Under the pieces are notes generated by a model. The model saw nothing but the letters and a program-made list of their open reading frames with translations, searched no databases and was not told the DNA's origin. Positions 1 to 9,765 of a DNA stretch of 64,000 nucleotides are shown here, in pieces (position 1 is the stretch's first letter; the number at the start of each line of letters is the position of its first letter). Source of the DNA: Euleptes europaea (lineage: Eukaryota; Chordata; Lepidosauria; Squamata; Sphaerodactylidae); NCBI RefSeq assembly GCF_029931775.1, contig NC_079323.1, forward strand, positions 1,461,001-1,525,000, read 5' to 3'. A program made the position numbers and the translations under genes.

Positions 1-239
1 AGGCAGCCCCAGCAGAAGAGAGGGCAAAGAAGCAATTTGCTGGCTCAGTTTTCTGGCTCAACCCACCCCTGCTTTGGAAAGAGCATGGGAGAGAACAGAG
101 CAAGGTGCGAGGGAGAGCCTTTTATTTTACCTTTTAGATCCCAATGTGTTTCGTGATCAGCTTCATCAGCATCCTCTGACAAAGCTTATCATGAAACCCC
201 ACGACCAGAGATACCAGAAAGAATCTTTCCATACCGTAG

Positions 240-415
240 GAGCAACCCCCCCCCTCGGCCCCACCTCATCCTACGTACTCTCAACGCAGCTTCTGTGCCC
301 TGTTGCTGGCCCGCCAGATGAGCTGGTTGGCCACTGTGCGAGACAGGATGCTGGACTAAATGGACCCTCACTGGTCTGATCCAGCAGGGCTCTTCTTAGG
401 TTCTGATGTTCATTC
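240..415 (+). repeat. LINE 3'-tail fragment (CR1/L3-like, ending near TTCTTAGGTTC)
   Basis: It carries the blocks TTGGCCACTGTG, GGATGCTGGACTAAATGG and CTGATCCAGCAGGG, which recur at 13.7, 27.3, 35.1, 38.1 and 63.1 kb. Confidence 0.6.
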
Positions 416-1707
416 TGGTGACACAAAGAAACAGGGTGGTGGTGGTGGTGGTGGAGTTAACACCAGTACCGATGTATGCAAAATGTTAAAGCAGGGTAAT
501 GCAGGCTGATTTGTCCTGGGCCCAAGAGACAGCCCTGGCTGCCATCCACTCGCTTCCCCATCTATCCTATACGCACAAACAAACCATTGTTTCTCTTCTC
601 CAGCATTCCTAAGCAATCCTTCTTCAGCCTTACACCAATCCCCACTTAGGCATACCTCACACTCTCTAAGCCACAGTTCTAGTTCAACATCTAGAACGCA
701 CAAAAGTATAAGATAATTCCAAAGCACTACGCAAGTTGTCTGACAACACTCAGAGGTCTCAGCACTGGTCAGCTTGCCACAGACATCCAAGGCCTTTACA
801 CATGGCACACACAGCCCAACTAGATTTCCCTGTTATCATACTGGATGCTGTTGCATCCATTCCCTGGGCTGTCAAGCCACCAATCCACCTGGTAAGCCAT
901 TCAGGTCACTTCCTGAATAACTGTTACCCTGCACAATAAAAAAAATGTGTACTCACTATCATCACACATTGAATGGGACACAACAGTTAATTTAGCTACC
1001 AGTATGCAAACTAGGCAGATTTGTGTAGGAGTAGTACCACATATTACTCAAGATGACCTTAATAGGATCACTTCTAAGAGGATAAGGAATTGTTGCATGC
1101 TTTTATATTATATATATATTAAAAAGCCTGTGTGTGTGTGTATACGTGCATATGGATGATGTTTTGTGAAGGCCTACGGCCACATACAAATAAATTCTAC
1201 TAGTACTACAAAAAAAGTATACGTGCATACATACATTGGATTTTTCTTCTCAATGGGATTACAAAGCAGTTTCCAACATTGTTTTCCCCTTTCATTTTAT
1301 CCTCACAACAACAACCCTGTATGTTAGGCATGGGTATGTGCTCCTCCTTTTCTACACTGAAAACAGATCAAAGCATTCAGTTTCTCTGCCATCTCCCCAT
1401 CTTCCTCAAGCGATCCTTCCATTTCTTTCTTGTTCCCTGCTCCCGATATATTTCACCTTGTCTTGATGCTGTTAGCCAAAAACAAGGGATTAAGCCAAAT
1501 ACTTCATAGAGAAGGGAGGATCCGAAGGAGGAAATACAAGGTGACCCCACCCCCCGCACCAAACTTCTAGGAGAGAGTTCCAGGCGTCATGGACAGCAAG
1601 GGAGAAGTCACAAAGGACAGAAATAAAAAAATATAACCCTCAGCAAACCTAGATCTGACCTGTGGGAGATTTCTGGGAAGCCCAAGAATATCAGTAAGAG
1701 ATAAAGA
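416..1707. other. Intergenic, nothing recognised except short GT and AT runs
   Basis: AT-leaning sequence with a short TG run near 1128-1145 and repeated ATACGTGCATA near 1142 and 1220. No conserved reading frame or repeat family was recognised. Confidence 0.4.
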
Positions 1708-1926
1708 TAGGGTTGCCAGCCTCCAGGTGGTGGCTGTAGATCTCCCGCTATTACAACTGCTCTCCAGGCAACAGTGATCACTTCACCTGGAGAAAATGGC
1801 CGCTTTGGAAAGTGAACTCTATGGCATTATACCCAACTGAGGTCCCTCCCCTCCCCAAACCCTGCCCTCTCCAAGCTCCACCCACAAAACCTCCAGGTAT
1901 TTCCCAACCAGGAGCTGGCAACCCTA
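1708..1926 (+). mobile_element. hAT-type MITE (TAGGGTTGCC family)
   Basis: The copy runs from TAGGGTTGCC to GGCAACCCTA. Flanking octamers GATAAAGA and GGTAAATA match at six of eight positions, as expected for an aged 8-bp hAT target duplication. Confidence 0.75.
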
Positions 1927-4095
1927 GGTAAATACAATAAAACAAAGTGAAAGAAAGGTAGAAGAAGGAGGAGCAGTTCTTTCCGTTTGGATGCATGCAT
2001 GGAGAAACTGCACTTAGGTAAGAACCACCACCTGCATGCATAAGCCTAGGAGGTGAAAAGACTGGAAAATGACTAAGGGCAAAACTACCAGATAATTCAT
2101 CCTTAGTTACTGACTCCAAAATAATAAGAGGGAACTCAAAGTTCCTGGAAAGGGACCAACCGCACGAGGGGCTTGCACATACCTGCCCCACAAACCACCT
2201 CATGCAGAATAACAACTTGAAACAGCCATTTCCACTTACAAAGGCAAAACAGTGATGTAAAATTTCCAGAAATTCTAAAGCCTTTTTTTTTACAGAAAAA
2301 AAAACACGGAATACAGAGGGACACTGAAATATATACAATTTACTATCAAATGTCTTTTACTGTTTTAACCACAAAAATCATCTATAACTCAGCACAGAAA
2401 ATGGAACTATTTGGCACGTCTGTGGAATTTAAAAGTACAAATGTCTCTGTTTTCTGTAACAAAAATGGCAAGTATGCCCAGTACCTGAGAGAAACTGCTG
2501 CATCTTGTGATACCTAACTGCTATGCCCTATGCTACATTTATCTTTACTTCTTGCCATCTGAGAGGTAGGGAAAATAAAAGTTGAAGACAGAAAACAAAT
2601 TCTGTAGTATTCCAAAGTGTATTGTTTGGACAAAAACATTCAGACCATCACCGCAGGTAGGGCTCCTAGTTTATGTGGATATTAAGTTAAACTTTATAAC
2701 TCTAAAAAGCACAACTCTTCAATAATGTATTATCATTAAACACATTACAACGTATTAATTGCTGCCAAAACTATTTACGTTTAAGCAAAAAAAACCTTGA
2801 AAATGTTGGATATGTCTACAGTATAGATAGGAATCCTCACTACAAAATGCTGGTGATCATCTTACGATAAACTTTTCATACTAAACATTTTGAGTAAAAA
2901 AACTTGTATTTCATTTAAATCAATATTCCAGAATAATAGCAGTTTTTTCAGTGGCTCCTCCACCTTTCCTAGTTTTTCCACTGGAAACATTGAGAAAAGC
3001 TCTCAGATTTTTTGATACTAATACTTTTTAAACAAGTGAATTGCTTTTTAAGACAAGGTTTTTCTCACTCAAAAAGAGGATGTTTTATAGGCACCATTTT
3101 CGGCGCTCCCCCAGATTTCCCAATTCTCTGTAGCGCAATTGCTAGTATATACCTTCTCATGCTATGCATTTTAAATGTGAAAGACCTGATCTTAAGAAGC
3201 ATTGCATTCATTCTAAAAAGAGAAAATGCCTTCTAGGAAGGGTTCCTCCCCACATGTTCTCCCAATTTTTCCAGGTTTTCTGTTGGAAAAAATTGAAAAC
3301 AAGTGCCTGGGGGAGGGGGAACGAAGGCTTCACATCTCCATGGCAGAGAACAATGCTTCAAAATGAAGAGCATACAATTCTCATATACAAAGAAGAGACC
3401 GTGAGAAGCCTCTCTAATGAACAGTCTCCCCTCTTCCGGGCTTCACCAGAAACCTGCCCCCCACCCCTAGCCTAAATCCATGTTGGCACCTCCGTCATGA
3501 CACCACTTGTTATTTCACTGGAGTACATAATATTCCACGAAGCCAGGAAAGTCACCATGCAGACAACCGCTTACTCTTTACATTTTAATTTTGATGTCCA
3601 TTGTTAGCCTTTAAAATGGCTTTTTAAATAGTTGCTGTTAATTTGCCCTTGTTTCAGTCCTAATTTCATTATTAAAAGCATTCACTGTATGTTGACTCTG
3701 ATGTTCCAAGTAAAAAACAAGAGAGCAACTGTCCAGTTTTTCAACATCTATAAAAACCGTGCCTAACATTGTTAAAGATCACAGTAACGTTTTACTTTTA
3801 TTTTTTTAAGGCCCATTTCATTGTTTCTCAACTAATTTGCTGTTGTAATTAGCACAGGCGCCAAACCTGTTGAAATATCTTTCTGTTCTTTTGACTTCAT
3901 GATATCCACTTTGACTAGTCAAATGCCCAAACCTACTTTAATTTTCACAAACTGTATTAGCCCATAAACTTCCCCACATGTTTCCCAATACAGCCACGTG
4001 GCAGAACCAGGATGAAAAGCAGGCAGGAGGCAGGTTCCCTTAACAAGAGCACAAATTCATATGAGATCTTGTTTCAAAATATATGGGGCGGTAGA
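1927..4095. other. AT-rich intergenic DNA, no gene recognised
   Basis: Low-GC sequence with many short homopolymer runs. Its open frames are short and unlike known proteins. It may be intergenic or part of a 5' intron of a NUMA1-like neighbour, judged from human gene order only. Confidence 0.35.
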
Positions 4096-4099
4096 CATG

Positions 4100-4318
4100 T
4101 TCCTGCCCTGACCTGGATGGCCCAGGCTAGCCTGATCTCGTCAGATCTCAGAAGCTGAGCAGGGTCAGCCCTGGTTAGTATTTGGATGGGAGACCACCAA
4201 GGAATACCAGGGTTGCTGTGCAGAGGAAGGCACTGGCAAACCACCTCTGTTAGTCTCTTGCCATGAAAACCCCAAAGAGGGGTCGCCATAAGTCTGTTGC
4301 AACTTGACGGCACTTTAT
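4100..4318 (+). repeat. 5S rRNA-derived SINE
   Basis: The head carries 5S rRNA internal-promoter sequence (GCCTGATCTCGTCAGATCTC, AGAAGCTGAGCAGGG, TTGGATGGGAGACC). The tail reads GTCGCCATAAGTC and TTGACGGCAC, then a CA-rich run. Confidence 0.85.
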
Positions 4319-4449
4319 ACATACACACACACACAGACACGCTCCTGGAGACCGAAAGAAAAACTAGACATTTTCAAAAGACTACAGAAAAATTATGGGT
4401 TACTAATCAAGATGTCAATTATCAACAATCTTAAATTGAACATTTTCAA

Positions 4450-4716
4450 AATATTGTCGAAGGCTTTCACAGTCAGAGTTCATTGGTTCTCGTAGGTTAT
4501 CCGGGCTGTGTAACCGTGGTCTTGGTATTTTCTTTCCTGACGTTTCGCCAGCAGCTGTGGCCGGCATCTTCAGAGGAGTAACACTGAAGGACAGAGAGAC
4601 ACTGTCCTTCAGTGTTACTCCTCTGAAGATGCCGGCCACAGCTGCTGGCGAAACGTCAGGAAAGAAAATACCAAGACCATGGTTACACAGCCTGGATAAC
4701 CTACGAGAACCAATGA
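4450..4716. mobile_element. Foldback pair of Penelope-type pLTRs
   Basis: Two nearly identical ~130-bp arms in inverted orientation meet near 4598. Each arm ends in the sequence that terminates the GIY-YIG-bearing Penelope element at 11440-12262. The right arm contains CTCTGAAGA, a short hairpin and GAAACGTCAGG, a hammerhead-like core. Flanks share ATTTTCA. Confidence 0.75.
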
Positions 4717-5139
4717 AAATTTTCAGTTACACAACAGGACATTCTGGCTCTTTTTTGACCTCTTGCTTTGATTTTGAGATAGTTTGGTGCTTTGACGACA
4801 GATGGGTGCAGGCCCCTGAAGAGGAGTCAGGTTTGATTTGAAGCAGATGATAGACAGACCCACTCACCTGTGGAGCTTCGGTGCTCGCGCAGCAGCTGGT
4901 TGAAACCTTTACAAAGGACTTGCGCTGCCCTCTAACTTTCCTAAGGCCTGATTAATGCATGCAAGATGCATGAATCCCCTTAAGATTAATGCAAGATGCA
5001 TTAATTACCTCAACTGGTAAAATGCTTAAGTGGTAGGCAGGATTGCATAATGAAAGATCAGATCTGGAAATGTTCCTCAGCAGGGTATAAAGCCCCAGAG
5101 TCCACCCTCCAGCACAGCCATTCTCTCCAGGGGAACCGT

Positions 5140-5275
5140 GGTTTATTATAATGATGGTTTATAGCGGTTTGTTGTTGTTTTATGGTTTTTATGCATTCTT
5201 AGAGGTTGTTACCCACCCTGAGCCAGGCCTGGCTGGGAATGAGAATGGGATATAAATTTGAAAAAATAAATAAAA
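5140..5275 (+). repeat. LINE L2-like 3' tail
   Basis: It has the typical end: GTTGTTACCCACCCTGAGCC, then GGGATATAAATTTG and an AAATAAATAAA tail. Confidence 0.55.
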
Positions 5276-5760
5276 TACACTCTGGGTTGGGAAATTCCTG
5301 GGGTTTTGGGGTGGGGGTTTGGGGAGGGGAGGGTCCACAGGCAGGTGAAACGCCACACAGCCCACCCACCCCCAAGTCTGCAGCTCAGTGGTAATGCCAG
5401 GAGGTTTCCAGCCACCGCTTCTAGGCTAAGTTAACACCAAACACAGCACCAGTGCTCAAAAGTACAACCAACTATTCCACATGCGTTTACGAACAACCAA
5501 TATACAAGAAAACAATGTACATTACCATTGTGTACCATATGACTTACTGTGAACATATATGTTTGCATTGATGGATTTAGAATTATAATTGTGATAGGTA
5601 TCATTGTCTTCTTGTATATTGGCTGTTCGTAAACGCATATGGAATAGTTGGTTGTACTTTGAGCCACCGGTGCTGTGTTTGGCGTTAACTCAGTTCCACT
5701 TCAGCCCGGGGTCCTTTGTTGTTGTTACCACCTGGAGGCCGGCAACCCTCACCAGCCGCC
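5276..5760 (-). mobile_element. hAT-type MITE split by a foldback insertion
   Basis: The left MITE part is 5280-5420 and the last part (CCACCTGGAGGCCGGCAACC) is at 5731-5750. Between them lies an inverted repeat with ~95-bp arms (5425-5517 and 5602-5692) and a T-rich tail. Confidence 0.6.
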
Positions 5761-5929
5761 GCCCCTCTCCGCCTGGCCTACCTCGCAGGGTTCTTGTGAA
5801 GGTGTAAGAGGGGTGGGAGACACTAAACAAGAAGGGGGGAGATTTCAGTCAAGAGTTTCCCCTCCGCAGCAGCGTCATTTTGTTTTTTTAATACGACGGC
5901 TGTTATGACTCGCATGAAAGATGTGAGTT

Positions 5930-6660
5930 TGTATGGCTCGGTGGTTCGGGGCCTTCTTGTTTCGGCCGGGCCTTTCCTGAGGGGGGGCCTTCCCCTGTCC
6001 CCGTCCCGGTCCCGCCGCCTACCGTCAGGCCCAGCTAGGCCTCAGCGCCGCTCTCGCGCCTTGCGGCTCCCGGGAGTCGTCCCGTCCTGCCCCGCCCGGT
6101 CGGGGCCTGCTCAGCCTGGCGGTGGCGCCGCCGATTCCCCCCGGCGGCCGGGCGACGCTTCCAGGGCCGTCCTCGGACGGGAGCGGGGAGGCGGGGAACT
6201 ACACTTCCCGGCGTGCCTCGCGCGCGCGGGGCTCGGTGGGCGGGGCCTCCCCTCCGCCCGCCGAGGTGTGTCCGCGTCGCCATGGCGACCGCCGAGCGTC
6301 CCGAGCGGAGGCCGCGGGCGAGCGGAGATGGTGAGCCCCCGTGCGCGGGAGCACGTGTGAATGGGGGGCGGCAGGCAGTGTGTCCCCCCCCGGGCGCGTG
6401 CGCGGGGAGGCTGGGAGGAGATGCTTGCTGTTGCAAGGAGCCCGGCCAGCCGAGACCCCCCCCCCTTTCCCTGGAAAGGCGTGTGGGCAGAGAAGCGGTG
6501 CGGAGGGAGGAGGGGGTGGGTGGGCCGCGGTGCAAAAGGTGCGCGACCGTGGCACGGGAGGGCGATCTCTCGGTTACTGAGGGGGAGATGACTGTGCAGG
6601 TGCCCCCCTCCCCCCCCAATCACAGCTCGTTAACTACTCCAGCAAGATCAAAAGGCGAAG
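5930..6660 (+). promoter_or_regulatory. CpG-island promoter of LRRC51 with first exon (donor at 6330)
   Basis: GC- and CpG-rich block flanking the probable first exon, which ends AGATG/GTGAGC at 6330. A STAF/ZNF143-type site (ACTACA, TTCCC, GTGCC spacing) lies at 6197-6217. No TATA box is seen. In human, NUMA1 lies head to head with LRTOMT, so the island could also serve a minus-strand gene to the left; no NUMA1 coding exon is visible in 1-5930. Long open frames across the island on both strands are a by-product of GC-rich sequence. Confidence 0.7.
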
Positions 6661-6750
6661 CGCGCAATTAAAATAACAATAAACCCACCATTTCTTCAGC
6701 TACTTTAGTTGAGAGAGGCGAAGGGGAGGCCATGGTAAGCGGGTTTTATT

Positions 6751-6889
6751 ATTTTCACGTTCATTATGTGCAGACTTAAACACCTGCGATGTACAATCTT
6801 ACATTGACCAAAGTAGGATCCGTTGACTTGGGTCAATGTAGGATTGAACATCGCAGGGGTTTAAATCTGCGTATACTGAATGTGAAAAT
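6751..6889. repeat. Imperfect inverted repeat in LRRC51 intron 1
   Basis: Two arms of ~60 bp, beginning ATTTTCAC and ending GTGAAAAT, flank a ~20-base centre containing TAGGATCC. The family was not recognised; a small MITE is likely. Confidence 0.6.
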
Positions 6890-7164
6890 CTTGCCTGTGC
6901 TAGAGGCCTTCTGTTTTCAACTTGACTGTGCGCCTTATTAACATTTATATATTTGTAATTTTAGCATTTTTTCAGCTCAACCTCTTCGGTTTGGAATCAG
7001 CATTTTGGTTGAGTTCCATTTGGTCCCCCCCCCCTACTAATTTGTTTTTGTTTTTCCGAGGCTTAGACTGCCACAGAGTAATGGACGTACACAGCTGCTG
7101 TGCAGGAATCTGTTATTGCTGTGATTCATCTTGTACCTTTTTAAAAACTTGCATTTCCCTAGGA

Positions 7165-7449
7165 CACTGGTTCCCAACCGGGGGTCCGTGGACCCCCAGG
7201 GGTCCGTGAGAACTAAATTAAGGTCTGCGAAACAAAGTTATAAACCCATAATAAATTAATATTTTCAATTAAAAGTTCTCTATTATAAAAATATATATTC
7301 AAATATTATTCTAAGCTTAATGTTTAACTAACAGTTATGATTAAAGTTTATTTTCAAATTCTTGGAATTTTTATTTTAAACCTTGGGGTCCCTGCACTGA
7401 ACAAAAAAGTCCTAGTGGTCCCTGGTCAAAAAAAGGTTGGGAACCACTG
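7165..7449 (+). mobile_element. hAT nonautonomous element (CAGTGGTTCCCAACC family)
   Basis: Termini CACTGGTTCCCAACC and GGTTGGGAACCACTG form terminal inverted repeats with one mismatch. Flanking octamers CCCTAGGA and CCCTAGAC are an imperfect 8-bp target duplication. The interior is AT-rich. Confidence 0.8.
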
Positions 7450-7675
7450 CCCTAGACAAAAGCAAGAAGCTAGGAGTATCCCCAGGAATTCCTTTGTGGG
7501 AGCAGAGATCCAGTCGTATGGTTGGCACATGTCACAGCTCTTTAATGCCAACGCTGCGTGCGTCAGGGAGTTGAGTTTTTACTGCAGACTGCCGATTGTT
7601 AGAGCTGTGCTATGACAGTGGAGTATTTATAACAACCTCAGAGCATCACTCCACTCTCCTTGCCCCTTAGGGTAG

Positions 7676-7920
7676 CCAGCGTGGTGTAGTGGTTAATAGC
7701 AGTAGACTCTAATCTGGAGAACCGGGTTCGATTCCCCACTCCTCCACATGAAGCCATCTGTGTGACCCTGGGCCAGTCACAGTTCTCTAAACTCTCTAAC
7801 CCTACCTACCTCACAAGGTGTCTGTTGTGGAGAGGGGAAGGGAAGGCAATTGTAAGCCGCTTTGAGACTCCTTAATGGTAGAGAAAAGCAGGGTGTAAAA
7901 AACAACTCTTCTTCTAGCAT
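7676..7920 (+). repeat. tRNA-derived SINE (Sauria-like, GTGGTGTAGTGG head)
   Basis: Pol III A box GTGGTGTAGTGGTTAA and B box GGGTTCGATTCC are both present. The body reads TGACCCTGGGCCAGTCAC and GGTGTCTGTTGTGG and the tail has TCTTCTTCT. Several copies follow in this window. Confidence 0.8.
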
Positions 7921-8025
7921 AAAAAAAGCTAAAAAAGGGACACTTTGATTTATCATGGTGCCATTTCCATGTGAATGAAGTTTAATGGGGTCACCGTGAA
8001 TCAAACCCAAATTGAGCCCCCATAG

Positions 8026-8250
8026 TAGAAAAGAGCAAGAGTCCAGTAGCACCTTAAAGAGTAACAAAATTTCTGGCAAGGGATGAGCTTTCATGAGCCA
8101 CAGCTCACTTCTTCAGGTACAGCTAGAATGTGAGTCCATCTAACCTTAAGTAGAGAAGAGTGAATTCAGACACACAATGACAGTGTAAATGTCAAAAGCA
8201 AGTAAATGGCATTAGCAGACGTGATTGGATTAGGTGTGATATGCAGAGGG
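8026..8250 (-). mobile_element. Penelope-type pLTR fragment with hammerhead-like core
   Basis: On the minus strand it reads CCTGAAGAAGTGAGC, a short hairpin, then GAAAGCTC, and continues to GGTGCTACTGGACTCTTGC. Related copies are at 10.26, 24.1, 28.5, 29.2 and 60.5 kb. Confidence 0.55.
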
Positions 8251-8251
8251 G

Positions 8252-8546
8252 TAGTAAAGGTCCCCTGTGCAAGAACTGGGTCATTCCTGAACCATGTGGT
8301 GACATCACATCCAGACGTTTACTAGGCAGACTTTGTTTACGGGGTGGTTTGCCAGTGCCTTCCCCAGTCATCTCCCCTTTACCCCCAGCAAGCTGGGTGC
8401 ACATTTTACCGACCTCGGAAGGATGGGAGGCTGAGTCAACCTTGAGCCGGCTACCTGAACCCGACTTCCGTTGGGAATGAACTCAGGTTGTGAGCAGAGC
8501 TTGGACTGCAGTACTGCAGCTTACCACTCTGTGCCACGGGGCTCCT
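8252..8546 (-). repeat. tRNA-derived SINE (GGAGCCCCGTGGCACAGAG head)
   Basis: On the minus strand an A-box-like GTGGCACAGAGTGGTAA head and a B-box-like GAGTTCATTCC are followed by TTGACTCAGCC and GGCAAACCACCCCG. The copy at 49.7 kb is very similar. Confidence 0.75.
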
Positions 8547-9765
8547 AGAGGGGTAGTAGGCATGGAGAAATCAGCATTGGTAATGGGACAGGAATCCCAG
8601 ATCTCTCTCCAGAGTCCTGGAGAATGCATAGTGTCCAGCTTCATTATTAGTTGTAATTCAGCAGACTTGAGCCCCCACAATGTTGCAACAGTGTGAGCCC
8701 AGGAAATCGTGCCCCTCCACTCCCCTGCTGCTACTGGGTAGGACCAGGCTGAGCCCCAGCAGTGCGTTGGCACCCTCCCAGTTGCTCTGCCCTGAGCAGC
8801 CCAGTGGGGTGGTTTGGCCCAGGGGTGGTCATGATGGCAGTCCTTTGGCACAAGAGGCTGCCCACAGGAAGGCCTGGCTGCCCTTTGCTCCAGCTTTGGA
8901 CCGCCTCCACTGACTTAGAATTCAGTGTTCAATAAACAGGCAGTGCTGCCCTCAGCTGGACAGCCACGGAGCGGGCCAACCCTTGGCAATGTTCCCATTC
9001 ACTTTTCATCAGCAGGGATTGACTTAAGGAGGATAGCCCAGGATCCCCGGTTGCAGCAGAGAGGATACTGGGGGAGGGGGGGGTTTGCCCATGTCTTGCT
9101 CTCTGACTAGTGGTGGTGGTGGAAAGTACCGTTAATTTACGCAACCCTCATGGAGTTTTCAAGGCAAGAAATGACCAGAGGTGATTTGCCTTTGCCTGCC
9201 TCTGCATAGAGACCCAGGCTCAGGGCGGCTAACATCAATAGAACACTATAAAATACAATAAAAACAGAATTATCCCAGTTAAAACCAAGGAGAGCTGAAG
9301 ACAGTTTTATTTAGGAATGCATTTGATCAATTTGGCAGCTGTTTTAAATTCTGGTTTTTATTGTTATTTTATTTATGCTGTAAGCTGCCTTGAGTACTTT
9401 AAGGTGGAAAGGTGGTTAACAAATGTTTTAAATAAATATTTTGACCCACCCCCAGTGTGGCATTCTGCCCCCTCCTGGCCAGGTCCAAGCCAGGCTCCAG
9501 CAGTGCCACAAGGCACAAGGCATTACAAGGGCTTGGCCTGTATCCAGCCACCAGCAACGCAGGCCACGGCACTCATCTCCTTGGCGCTTGCACCTGGGAG
9601 CCAGCCACGCAGCAGCATCTGCCTCCTCCTGCAGCCACCGGGGTGCCTTGGGTGGCAAACCGGCCCTGGCAGGGCGCTCGGCCGTCACGCAACTACATTC
9701 CAGCAGCCAATGCCAACCCTGTTTGCCTCCGGTGTGTTTTGTCTCTTGCTAGCCCAGTCGGAGAG

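Noticed and set aside
1708-1926. Tc1/mariner-type MITE with TA duplications
   Set aside because: TA at both ends looked like a target duplication, but three other copies have 8-bp duplications outside the TA, so the element is hAT-type.
4100-4318. 5S rRNA gene
   Set aside because: Only the internal-promoter half is 5S-like; the rest is a shared non-rRNA tail and there are five dispersed copies, so it is a SINE.
1-5930. NUMA1 exons on the minus strand
   Set aside because: Expected from human synteny, but no coding sequence resembling NUMA1 was seen; only noncoding 5' exons could be hidden here.
5905-6671. Open frames of 150-194 codons at the LRRC51 island
   Set aside because: GC-rich composition effect; no domain and no agreement with the splice structure.
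7676-7920. tRNA gene
   Set aside because: A and B boxes are present but no cloverleaf fits, and the body and tail are those of a dispersed SINE.
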